A stretch of 45,092 bases of DNA. It comes from Porphyromonas gulae DSM 15663 (GTDB lineage: Bacteria > Bacteroidota > Bacteroidia > Bacteroidales > Porphyromonadaceae). The stretch covers positions 1 to 45,092 of the forward strand of contig NZ_KB899168.1 of assembly GCF_000378065.1 (NCBI RefSeq), given 5' to 3'. This document shows positions 35,038-42,667 of this stretch, piece after piece (position 1 is the first letter of the stretch; every line of letters starts with the position of its first letter). Below the pieces are notes generated by a model. The model saw only the letters and a list, made by a program, of their open reading frames with translations, was not told the origin of the DNA and made no database searches. The translations under genes and the position numbers were made by a program.

Positions 35038-35850
35038 ATGAAAAAGTTATTTGCAACAATTGCATGTGTGGCCTTTATGTCAGTAGGCTTCATGACTCAA
35101 GCTTTCGCTCAAGATGCAGCAGCTGATTCGGTCACTTCAGCAGCTATAGAGACTGCTGCAGTAGAAGAGGAAGCTCCTGCAGTTGAAACACTCCCTGCAG
35201 CTGAAGAAGCTTCTTTCCACCAAGCATTGAAGAAAAAATTTATCGAAGGTGGCCCCGAGTTTATGTCCACTGTAGCAATTGCTCTTATTCTTGGTTTGGC
35301 TATTTGCCTTGAGCGTATTATCTATCTGAATTTGGCTGATACCAACAACGAAAAACTGCTTGCTGATATTGACAAAGCTCTTGAGCGCGGTGATGTAGAA
35401 GGAGCCAAGACGATTGCTCGTGATACTCGCGGTCCTGTAGCATCAATCGCTTACCAAGGTCTGATGCGTATCGATCAGGGAGTAGATATTGTAGAACGCT
35501 CTATCGTTTCTTATGGTGGTGTTCAGAGTGGTTTGCTCGAAAAGAATCTCTCTTGGATTACTCTCTTTATCGCCATGGCTCCTTCACTTGGATTCTTGGG
35601 TACGGTAGTAGGTATGGTGATGGCATTCGACAAGATCGAGCGCGTAGGTGATATCAGCCCGACGGTTGTAGCCGGTGGTATGAAAGTGGCTTTGATCACT
35701 ACTATCGGTGGTCTTATCGTAGCTTTGATCCTTCAAGTATTCTACAACTATATCCTTTCTAAGGTAGAAACTATCCTCAACAAGATGGAAGATGCATCTA
35801 TCACATTGCTCGACTCCATCATCAAGTACAACGTGAAATTCAAAAAATAA
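35038..35850 (+). CDS. exbB: MotA/TolQ/ExbB proton-channel family protein
   Basis: ExbB forms the pentameric channel scaffold that, with ExbD, powers TonB. The 270-residue protein starts with a signal-like segment (1-24, QAFA|QD) and an Ala/Glu-rich periplasmic stretch (about 25-60) not found in short ExbB proteins. TM1 is at about 78-97 (STVAIALILGLAICLERI). The conserved core SLGFLGTVVGMVMAFD precedes the last TM (VAGGMKVALITTIGGLIVALILQVFYNYI). The gene is first of four: exbB, a four-TM protein, and two exbD-type genes, all within 40 nt of each other. The operon ends at a terminator at 37499. It probably works with TonB at 32.0 kb. Confidence 0.92.
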   Translation: MKKLFATIACVAFMSVGFMTQAFAQDAAADSVTSAAIETAAVEEEAPAVETLPAAEEASFHQALKKKFIEGGPEFMSTVAIALILGLAICLERIIYLNLADTNNEKLLADIDKALERGDVEGAKTIARDTRGPVASIAYQGLMRIDQGVDIVERSIVSYGGVQSGLLEKNLSWITLFIAMAPSLGFLGTVVGMVMAFDKIERVGDISPTVVAGGMKVALITTIGGLIVALILQVFYNYILSKVETILNKMEDASITLLDSIIKYNVKFKK

Positions 35851-35858
35851 TAACAGAT

Positions 35859-36329
35859 ATGGCTGTTACTAAAATAAGAAAAGTATCCAGCTGGACTCTC
35901 ATTTCCATTGTGACCATCAGCGTTATCGTTGTTTTGGCATTCTTCTTTGGAGGAAATCACGTGGAGGGAGAGAGGACGATCTATCACCAGACCGGCATGC
36001 TGCTTACTTGGTCATATATTCTATTCGGGGCTGCCGTATTGGCCACTTTGTTCTTTTCCTTTGGCTCTTTTGCAAAGGGCTTCAAGAACAACCCCAAGAG
36101 AGCTATGATGTCACTTGCATCTTTCATTCTCTTGGTTGTCGTGTTGCTTATCGGCTATGCAGCGGGTAGTACTGAGGCTATGACCAGCCTCAATGCAGAT
36201 TCTGCCCAATACAACACACCGGGTTGGTTGAAGGTTACGGATATGTGGCTTTACACCATCTACACCTTAGGTATTCTTGTAATTTTGGCAACAATTTGGG
36301 GTGCAGCCCGCAAGTCACTGAAGCGTTGA
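35859..36329 (+). CDS. Four-TM membrane protein of the exb operon, function unknown
   Basis: The 156 residues contain about four hydrophobic segments: WTLISIVTISVIVVLAFFFGG (about 12-32), LLTWSYILFGAAVLATLFFSFG, MMSLASFILLVVVLLIGYAAG and LYTIYTLGILVILATIWGAA. A soluble loop of about 25 residues lies between the third and fourth. No enzyme motif is visible. It sits 8 nt after exbB and 36 nt before the first exbD. In Bacteroidota such a small protein is commonly found between exbB and exbD, so it may be a motor accessory or stabilising subunit; this is inferred from gene position only. Confidence 0.75.
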   Translation: MAVTKIRKVSSWTLISIVTISVIVVLAFFFGGNHVEGERTIYHQTGMLLTWSYILFGAAVLATLFFSFGSFAKGFKNNPKRAMMSLASFILLVVVLLIGYAAGSTEAMTSLNADSAQYNTPGWLKVTDMWLYTIYTLGILVILATIWGAARKSLKR

Positions 36330-36365
36330 TCGTGTAATCAATTATAAAAGAAAACAGAAAGCACT

Positions 36366-36980
36366 ATGGCAAGAAAGAAAAGAAAAACGCCCGGCATTAA
36401 CGGATCATCATCGGCCGATATCGCTTTTATGTTGCTTATCTTCTTTTTGATTACCACATCAATGGATACGGATATGGGGCTTACTCGTCGTTTGCCACCG
36501 CTCTCTCCCAACAAAGAAAAACAACCCGACATCGAGATCAATGACCGCAATATCATGCGTATATTGGTCAATAAGAATGACGAGATCATATTGTTGAAAA
36601 AGGGAGCTACGGGATCACAGGATCAGATTATCCCCGTAAAGCTGAATGATTTAAGACGGATTACCAAAGAGTTCATTGCCAACCCTTCTAACCGTGCCGA
36701 TCTTCCTGAAAAGGAAATGCGCGAAGTGACAGGACTTGGAACAATGGAGCTGGTTACTTCATCTTATGCTATTTCAATCAAAAACCAGATTGAAACTAGC
36801 TATCAGATGTACATCAGTGTACAAAACGAACTCATTGCTGCATATAATGAGGTATGGGACGAATTTGCGCAGAAGCATTTCCGCAAGCCATACAAGGAGC
36901 TTACTCCTTCCAAGCAGAAAGCTGTTTTAGAAGCATATCCGTTGCACATTTCAGAAATGCCGTTGTCTAATCTCAAGTAA
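36366..36980 (+). CDS. exbD: ExbD/TolR family protein, first copy
   Basis: ExbD carries one N-terminal membrane helix with the proton-handling aspartate and a periplasmic domain. The 204-residue protein has a basic N-terminus (MARKKRKTPGINGSSSADIAF), Asp18 at the start of the single TM (IAFMLLIFFLITTSMD) and the periplasmic stretch RRLPPLSPNKEKQPDIEINDRNIMRILVNKNDEIIL, typical of the family. It is longer than E. coli ExbD (141) because of an extra helical C-terminal region (about 125-204, TSSYAISIKNQIETSYQMYI...). It lies 15 nt before a second exbD. Confidence 0.9.
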   Translation: MARKKRKTPGINGSSSADIAFMLLIFFLITTSMDTDMGLTRRLPPLSPNKEKQPDIEINDRNIMRILVNKNDEIILLKKGATGSQDQIIPVKLNDLRRITKEFIANPSNRADLPEKEMREVTGLGTMELVTSSYAISIKNQIETSYQMYISVQNELIAAYNEVWDEFAQKHFRKPYKELTPSKQKAVLEAYPLHISEMPLSNLK

Positions 36981-36995
36981 AGAATAAGGAACAAA

Positions 36996-37469
36996 ATGGG
37001 AAAGTTTAATAAGTCCGGCGGGCGCGAGATGCCCGAACTCAATACCTCGTCACTACCTGACTTGGTGTTCGCGTTCCTCTTCTTTATCATGATGGTAACG
37101 ACGATTCGTGAGGTGACGCCCAAGGTGTCGTACAGCAACCTCCCCAAAGCGACTGAATTGACAAAGCTCGAAGAAAAGTCATTGGTTACATTCGTATATA
37201 TCGGTAAACCTAATGAGGCCTATCAGGCTATGTACGGAACCAAGCCTTGTATTCAGCTGAATGATCAGATTACGCAGGATCCAGGTGCTGTGTACACATA
37301 CGTTAAGCAAGAGGAAAGCAAGATTAAAGATGAGCGCAAGAAACTTATGACGATATCCATCAAGGGAGACAGAGATACCAAGATGCATATCTTCGAACAA
37401 GTAAAATATGAGCTTCGCCGCGCTGATGCTTTGAATATCAACTATTCGGCTCGTAAGGATACCAAATAG
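36996..37469 (+). CDS. ExbD/TolR family protein, second copy
   Basis: The 157-residue protein has the family layout: N-terminus MGKFNKSGGREMPELNTSSLPD with Asp22 at the membrane entry, one TM (LVFAFLFFIMMVTTI, about 23-37), then a periplasmic domain (EVTPKVSYSNLPKATEL..., VYIGKP). The shared KxxGREMPELNTSSLPDLVF start is typical of the second ExbD of Bacteroidota operons. Two different ExbD proteins may assemble as a hetero-dimer in one motor, or serve different partners; the sequence does not tell. The operon terminator follows 30 nt after the stop. Confidence 0.9.
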   Translation: MGKFNKSGGREMPELNTSSLPDLVFAFLFFIMMVTTIREVTPKVSYSNLPKATELTKLEEKSLVTFVYIGKPNEAYQAMYGTKPCIQLNDQITQDPGAVYTYVKQEESKIKDERKKLMTISIKGDRDTKMHIFEQVKYELRRADALNINYSARKDTK

Positions 37470-37498
37470 GACCTTCGTAGAAGAATAAACACCTTTAT

Positions 37499-37546
37499 AA
37501 AAAGGCTGTGTCATGTGAGGAAACTTACGACACAGCCTTTTTCTTT
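37499..37546 (+). terminator. Terminator of the exb operon
   Basis: AAAAAGGCTGTGTC (37499-37512) pairs with GACACAGCCTTTTT (37529-37542), followed by CTTT. The A/T ends make it usable from both sides. Confidence 0.8.
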
Positions 37547-37653
37547 ACCTCTCTGTCATAAAGTTTCTTAGCAAGTGTAAGAATGTTTTTCAGACTCTGG
37601 CGAACAAAAAAATACACGAAAACGGGTTTTTTGTGCAAAAATCAGCCCGAAAA

Positions 37654-37685
37654 TTTGTTGTGTAACGCAAAAGCGGATAACTTTG
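37654..37685 (+). promoter_or_regulatory. Promoter of tsaB with both -33 and -7 boxes
   Basis: TTTG at 37654-37657 and TAACTTTG at 37678-37685 are 20 nt apart, a good match to the Bacteroidota TTTG/TAnnTTTG arrangement. The -7 box ends 16 nt before the tsaB ATG, so the leader is only about 10 nt. This is the best-formed promoter in the window. Confidence 0.6.
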
Positions 37686-37701
37686 GCACAGAAAAAGGCT
37701 T

Positions 37702-38421
37702 ATGACAGATATCCATCCGCCCCTCCTCCTCATCGATACCTCCACGCGTGTTTGCTCAGTGGCGGTCGCTGCCACAGGTGCTATCATCTCACAACGGGTT
37801 AGCCATGTGGGGAATGCGCACGCTGCTAATATCGGTGTATTCGTACAGGAGGTTTTGACAGAGGCAGCAGGCTTAGGTGTAAAGCCTTCCATAGTGGCCC
37901 TAAGTTCGGGCCCGGGATCCTACACCGGCCTACGCATAGGATCGTCCATTGCCAAGGGAATATGCTTCGGCATGGGAATACCCCTCGTCTCTGTTCCTAC
38001 TCTGGAGTTGATAGCAGAGGCTGCGCGCCCAGTATCTCAATCCGATTGGTTGATTTGCCCAATGATCGATGCCAGACGCATGGAGGTTTACACGGCTCTT
38101 TTCGACTCGAGTGGCAAAGCACTTACCGATACCCAGCCTCTGGTGATAGATAAAAACTCTTTTTCCCAAGAACTCCAACAGCGCAATATCCTATTCGTCG
38201 GAGATGGAGCAGAAAAGTGTCGTCCTATTCTTTCACATCCTAACGCTCATTTCACGGAAGAGGTCATCCATCCTCTCGCCTCACATATGCTTCGTCCGGC
38301 ATTATTACGTATCGGGGCATCGGCTTATGAGGATGTAGCCTATTGGCAGCCCTTCTACTTGAAAGAGTTTGTGGCCACCGTAGCTAAAAACAAAGTAATC
38401 CCGACTACTGAAACATTATAA
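37702..38421 (+). CDS. tsaB: tRNA threonylcarbamoyladenosine biosynthesis protein TsaB
   Basis: TsaB is the non-catalytic partner of TsaD in making t6A37 on ANN-decoding tRNAs. The 239-residue protein has the ASKHA N-terminal pattern LLLIDTSTRVCSVAV, then HAANIGVFVQEVL and the signature VALSSGPGSYTGLRIGSSIAKG. The C-terminal half (PMIDARRMEVYTALF...) is also family-like, and the C-terminal YLKEFVA fits. It has its own promoter just upstream. The gap to etfB is 85 nt with no terminator visible, so some read-through into the etf genes is possible. Confidence 0.94.
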   Translation: MTDIHPPLLLIDTSTRVCSVAVAATGAIISQRVSHVGNAHAANIGVFVQEVLTEAAGLGVKPSIVALSSGPGSYTGLRIGSSIAKGICFGMGIPLVSVPTLELIAEAARPVSQSDWLICPMIDARRMEVYTALFDSSGKALTDTQPLVIDKNSFSQELQQRNILFVGDGAEKCRPILSHPNAHFTEEVIHPLASHMLRPALLRIGASAYEDVAYWQPFYLKEFVATVAKNKVIPTTETL

Positions 38422-38506
38422 AGCCTATCAAGAAAGATCATACAGAATAGCGAAAGGCTACAATCAAACTAGATAATACTCAAACTCAAAACGAAAATAA
38501 ACACTC

Positions 38507-39373
38507 ATGAAGATTATCGTTCTTGCTAAACAGGTGCCTGATACCCGTAATGTGGGTAAGGATGCCATGAAAGCCGACGGTACCGTAAATCGTTCCGTCT
38601 TGCCGGCTATCTTCAATCCCGAAGACCTCAATGCTTTGGAACAGGCTCTGCGTGTCAAGGAAGCCATGCCTGGTACGACCGTTCATATTCTCACGATGGG
38701 ACCTCCTCGTGCAGCAGACATCATACGCGAAGCCATGTATCGTGGTGCCGATGGTGGCTACTTGCTTACAGACAGAGCTTTTGCCGGTGCCGATACTTTG
38801 GCTACCAGCTATGCCCTTGCTACAGCTATTCGCCATATCGGATCACCCGATCTGATCATCTCCGGCCGTCAGGCTATCGATGGCGATACAGCCCAAGTGG
38901 GACCACAGGTGGCAGAGAAGCTCGGACTTCCGCAAGTGACCTATGCTGAAGATATTCTGAAAGTAGACGCCAAGAGCATCGAAATCAAGCGCCGTCTTGA
39001 GCGTGGTGTAGAGACCGTTGTCGCTTCAATGCCTTTGGTCGTAACGGTAAACGGCTCCTCAGCTCCGTGTCGTCCGCGCAATGCCAAGTTGCTCCAACGA
39101 TATAAATATGCGCGTACAGCCTCCGAATCCAAAGATGCGACAGAGGAAATCAAAGCTCTCTTAGACAAACGTGCAGGCTTGCATATTGTAGAGTTGAGTG
39201 CAGCGGAAGTAGGGGCAGACCTTTCTCAATGCGGTCTGTCAGGTTCGCCCACGAAGGTGAAACATATTGAGAGTGTTGTGTTCCAAGCCAAAGAGGCCAA
39301 ACGAATGCTCCCCGAAGATGGAGAGATCGAGGCCCTGATGCAGGAACTTATTGCTAATCATACAATCGGATAA
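38507..39373 (+). CDS. etfB: Electron transfer flavoprotein, beta subunit
   Basis: EtfB binds AMP (or FAD in bifurcating types) and pairs with EtfA to take electrons from acyl-CoA dehydrogenases. The 288-residue protein starts MKIIVLAKQVPDTRNV and shows FNPEDLNALEQALRVKE, ILTMGPPRAADIIREAMYRGAD, DLIISGRQAIDGDTAQVGPQVAEKLGLPQVTYAEDI and the RRLERGVETV block. The length is above the usual 250-265 because of the tail from about 215 on (DKRAGLHIVELSAAEVGAD...). It lies 8 nt before etfA, and an acyl-CoA dehydrogenase gene follows, a classic complete electron-transfer unit. Confidence 0.95.
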   Translation: MKIIVLAKQVPDTRNVGKDAMKADGTVNRSVLPAIFNPEDLNALEQALRVKEAMPGTTVHILTMGPPRAADIIREAMYRGADGGYLLTDRAFAGADTLATSYALATAIRHIGSPDLIISGRQAIDGDTAQVGPQVAEKLGLPQVTYAEDILKVDAKSIEIKRRLERGVETVVASMPLVVTVNGSSAPCRPRNAKLLQRYKYARTASESKDATEEIKALLDKRAGLHIVELSAAEVGADLSQCGLSGSPTKVKHIESVVFQAKEAKRMLPEDGEIEALMQELIANHTIG

Positions 39374-39381
39374 GATAGATC

Positions 39382-40401
39382 ATGAACAATCTTTTTGTAT
39401 ATCTCGAAATAGAGGCAGGCATCGTTCAAGACGTAAGCCTCGAATTGCTGACCAAAGGCCGCTCATTGGCTTCTACCTTAGGCCGCCAACTGGAAGCCAT
39501 TGCTATCGGCCAGTGTGTCGATGGCGTTGCCGAACAGGTATTTCCTTACGGAGTGGACAAACTGCATGTGTTCGAAGATGATCGTTTGGAACATTATATG
39601 ACACTCCCTTTTACTTCTATCGTAACGAAGTTCTTCGAAGAGGAAAAACCTCAAATCGCTTTGATGGGTGCCACTTCCGTTGGACGTGACCTCGGACCCC
39701 GTGTTTCATCTGCGTTGGGTAGCGGTCTGACAGCCGACTGTACCTCCCTTGAAATAGGCGATCACGAAGACAAGAAAGAAGGAAAGGTCTACAAAAACCT
39801 GCTCTATCAAATCCGTCCCGCATTCGGTGGAAATATCGTAGCCACTATCATCAATCCCGATTGCCGTCCTCAGATGGCTACGGTACGGGAAGGTGTAATG
39901 AAGAAAGAAATTCTTTCGGCAGACTACAAAGGCGAAGTTGTTCGCCATTCTGTAGCTGATTATGTCAAAGCCGAAGACTTCGCTGTAAGCATCATCGAGC
40001 GTCATATAGAAGCAAGCAAATCCAACCTCAAGGCTTCACCCATTGTCGTTGCCGGTGGTTACGGAGTGGGAAGCAAAGAAAACTTTGCTCTTTTACAGGA
40101 TCTGGCAGCCGTTTTAGGAGGTGAAGTAGGAGCCTCACGTGCAGCTGTAGATGCCGGTTTTGCCGATCATGACATGCAAATCGGACAAACGGGTATTACC
40201 GTACGTCCCAAACTCTATATCGCTTGCGGCATCAGCGGACAGATCCAGCACATCGCCGGTATGCAGGAAAGTTCTATCATCATTGCGATCAACAATGACC
40301 CCAATGCTCCTATCAACGCTATTGCCGACTACGTGATTACGGGAAGCATCGAAGAAGTGATTCCCAAAATGATTACTTATTACAAGAAGAACAGCAAGTA
40401 A
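39382..40401 (+). CDS. etfA: Electron transfer flavoprotein, alpha subunit
   Basis: EtfA carries FAD in its C-terminal domain. The 339-residue protein shows the N-terminal LFVYLEIEAGIVQDVSLELLTKGRSLA, then GATSVGRDLGPRVSSALGSGLTADCTSLEI and RPAFGGNIVATI. The FAD domain is GGYGVGSKENFALLQDLAAVLGGEVGASRAAVDAGFADHDMQIGQTG..VRPKLYIACGISGQIQHIAGMQESSIIIAINNDPNAPI. All FAD-contact motifs look intact. It is placed between etfB (8 nt) and the acyl-CoA dehydrogenase (11 nt). Whether the pair bifurcates electrons to ferredoxin cannot be decided by eye. Confidence 0.95.
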   Translation: MNNLFVYLEIEAGIVQDVSLELLTKGRSLASTLGRQLEAIAIGQCVDGVAEQVFPYGVDKLHVFEDDRLEHYMTLPFTSIVTKFFEEEKPQIALMGATSVGRDLGPRVSSALGSGLTADCTSLEIGDHEDKKEGKVYKNLLYQIRPAFGGNIVATIINPDCRPQMATVREGVMKKEILSADYKGEVVRHSVADYVKAEDFAVSIIERHIEASKSNLKASPIVVAGGYGVGSKENFALLQDLAAVLGGEVGASRAAVDAGFADHDMQIGQTGITVRPKLYIACGISGQIQHIAGMQESSIIIAINNDPNAPINAIADYVITGSIEEVIPKMITYYKKNSK

Positions 40402-40412
40402 CAGAGAAGATT

Positions 40413-42134
40413 ATGGCTAATTATTATACAGACACCCCGCAGCTCAGGTACCACCTGAATCACCCGCTGATGCGTCGCATCGTGGAGTTGAAAGAGAGAG
40501 GCTATACGCAGAAAGAAGAGTTCGACTACGCTCCGCTCAATTTCGAAGATGCCATGGACAGCTACGAGCAGGTGCTCGAAATCGTTGGCGAGATATGTGG
40601 CGATATCATCGCGCCCAACGCTGAAAGCGTAGATCGCGAAGGCCCTACGCTCCATGATGGCCGCGTTACATATGCAGCCGGCACAAAGCAGAATCTCAAG
40701 GCCATCACAGATGCGGGCCTCATGGGTATCTCCATGCCTCGCCGTTATGGCGGTCTCAATTTCCCCATCACCCCTTATATCATGGCTGCAGACATCGTAT
40801 CACGTGCCGACGCAGGCTTTGAAAATATCTGGGGATTGCAGGACTGTGCTGAGACACTCTATGAATTCGGGAATGAAGATCAGCGCGAGCGTTTCATTCC
40901 TCGTGTTTGTGCCGGTGAGACCATGTCAATGGACCTGACCGAGCCGGATGCCGGATCCGACCTGCAAGCCGTCATGCTGAAAGCCACCTATTCCGAAGCA
41001 GACGGATGCTGGTATCTGAACGGGGTAAAGCGCTTCATCACCAATGGCGACTCACACATCCACCTCGTATTGGCACGAAGCGAAGACGGCACCACGGATG
41101 CCCGCGGTCTCTCTATGTTCATTTACGACCATGGTGATGGCGGAGTGACCGTACGTCGTACCGAAAACAAAATGGGTATCAAGGGTGCCCCTACTTGCGA
41201 ACTTGTCTTCAAGAATGCCAAAGCAGAGCTTTGCGGAGACCGTAAGATGGGGCTTATCAAGTACGTAATGGCGCTGATGAATGGTGCTCGTCTGGGTATC
41301 ATGGCACAGTCGGTAGGTCTGTCGGAAGCAGCTTTCCGTGAAGCCCACTCCTATGCCCTCGATCGCAAGCAGTTCGGCAAGCCTATCATTGCTTTTGCTC
41401 CCGTTTACGAGATGCTTTCTCTCATCCGTGCCAAAGCCGATGCTTCGCGTGCCATGCTATACGAAACCAGCCGCTTCGTCGATATGTACAAGGTGCTGGA
41501 GGATATCAGCCGTGAGCGCAAATTGACTCCCGAAGAGCGTACGGAAATGAAGCACTTCAGTCGTCTGGCAGATGCCTATACCCCTATGGGCAAGGGTATG
41601 ACCTCCGAGTTTGCCAATCAGAACGTATACGACTGTGTTCAGATCCACGGTGGTAGCGGCTTCATGAAGGACTACACCTGCGAGCGTCTCTACCGCGATG
41701 TACGTATCACGAACATCTATGAAGGTACCACACAGTTGCAGGTCGTAGCAGCTATTCGCCATATTACGACAGGCACTTACATCGCTCGTATCCGTGAAGA
41801 GTACCAGCAGACAGAGGTTAAGCCCGAATTGCAACCGATGAAAGAAGCTCTGGCTCGTATGACCGACCGTGCCGAAGCACTGATAGCATTCGTAACAGAA
41901 CAGAAAGATCAGGAGCTGCTCGATTTCCAGGCACGTCGGCTTGTAGAGATGACTGCCCACGCAGTCTTCGGTCATCTGCTGATGTTGGCTGCCAATGACG
42001 ATGATTCATTCCGTCAGTCAGCAGAGGTATATCTTCGTTATGGTCAGGCTGAGCAAGAGAAGATCGATAGCTACGTACGCGCTTTCCGTCCGGAAGAACT
42101 CACGTTCTATAGCCGTTGCTCTCGTCCCGAATAA
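40413..42134 (+). CDS. Acyl-CoA dehydrogenase with C-terminal extension
   Basis: This FAD enzyme oxidises (or with ETF reduces) the alpha-beta bond of acyl-CoA. The 573 residues include the normal dehydrogenase fold (TEPDAGSDLQAV at 177-188, KRFITNGD, RKQFGKPIIAFAPVYEML, CVQIHGGSGFMKDY). The catalytic base Glu437 lies in NIYEGTTQLQ. About 130 residues of helical sequence follow (442-573), beyond the 380 of classical short-chain enzymes. Linkage to etfBA supports use of ETF as electron partner. In a butyrate-producing organism a butyryl-CoA dehydrogenase role is plausible, but chain length cannot be read from the sequence. Confidence 0.92.
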   Translation: MANYYTDTPQLRYHLNHPLMRRIVELKERGYTQKEEFDYAPLNFEDAMDSYEQVLEIVGEICGDIIAPNAESVDREGPTLHDGRVTYAAGTKQNLKAITDAGLMGISMPRRYGGLNFPITPYIMAADIVSRADAGFENIWGLQDCAETLYEFGNEDQRERFIPRVCAGETMSMDLTEPDAGSDLQAVMLKATYSEADGCWYLNGVKRFITNGDSHIHLVLARSEDGTTDARGLSMFIYDHGDGGVTVRRTENKMGIKGAPTCELVFKNAKAELCGDRKMGLIKYVMALMNGARLGIMAQSVGLSEAAFREAHSYALDRKQFGKPIIAFAPVYEMLSLIRAKADASRAMLYETSRFVDMYKVLEDISRERKLTPEERTEMKHFSRLADAYTPMGKGMTSEFANQNVYDCVQIHGGSGFMKDYTCERLYRDVRITNIYEGTTQLQVVAAIRHITTGTYIARIREEYQQTEVKPELQPMKEALARMTDRAEALIAFVTEQKDQELLDFQARRLVEMTAHAVFGHLLMLAANDDDSFRQSAEVYLRYGQAEQEKIDSYVRAFRPEELTFYSRCSRPE

Positions 42135-42158
42135 TCAGAAACACAATATACTGAGCCT

Positions 42159-42201
42159 AAAGAGGCTGCCCCCTAACTCTATGGGGACAGCCTCTTTTGT
42201 T
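42159..42201 (+). terminator. Terminator of the etf-acyl-CoA dehydrogenase operon
   Basis: AAAGAGGCTG (42159-42168) pairs with CAGCCTCTTT, and a CCCC/GGGG pairing extends the stem past one mismatch. TGTTT follows. Confidence 0.8.
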
Positions 42202-42380
42202 TATACTCCGAGGATTTTGAGTATAAAAGGATCCTTCATACAGTTTCCTCTCTCCTATACAGAGACTCTCGCACGGTATTCCCCCGACGAGACCTTTGCA
42301 AAACACTGTAATTTGAATCTCGATCCAAACCTATCCCTGTATCAACTTTTTCAGTACACGTCACGACGATTTACCGCCCC

Positions 42381-42471
42381 GAAAAACGTGGGGCGTAAAA
42401 GTTTTTCTTTTGGTTCGGGAGAAAAAAAAATATCGAGCCAGAACGAAAAAGTTCTCACTCCACTTTTCACA
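42381..42471. repeat. Degenerate ~90-bp intergenic element, copy 2 (upstream of recQ)
   Basis: It aligns by eye with 19321-19410 over its whole length: GGCGTA, T run, TTTTGGTTCGGGAG, A run, GAGCC, A-rich run and TTCTCACTCCAC. The hairpin of copy 1 is less perfect here (GGTTCG against CGAGCC). Both copies lie in the same orientation, 5' of a plus-strand gene. Confidence 0.55.
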
Positions 42472-42667
42472 AAAACACGAAAAACAATCGCAGCTTTTAT
42501 CGTTCCAAAATTCCTGAAAGCAACCTTACGGAAAGAGACGAACAGTGGGCTTATTATTCGTATTTTCGTGCATGAATTTCGTGTGCTCTGTCGGGACATG
42601 ATCCGAGGGATAGACCGCAGACCCTTAATTGGACAAAGGAAGTAGCAATAGGAATAGGAAAAGAAAG

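Larger units (their letters stand above)
42135..42667. other. Intergenic region before recQ
   Basis: This 533-nt region holds the etf terminator and the second copy of the degenerate AT-rich element (42381-42471). I see no good TAnnTTTG box near the recQ start. The open frame that crosses it on the plus strand is a continuation of a shadow of the dehydrogenase gene and has no protein signature. Confidence 0.55.

Noticed and set aside
41995-42645. Plus-strand 216-residue open frame before recQ
   Set aside because: It overlaps the end of the dehydrogenase gene in another frame, runs through a terminator and the degenerate repeat, and shows no protein signature.
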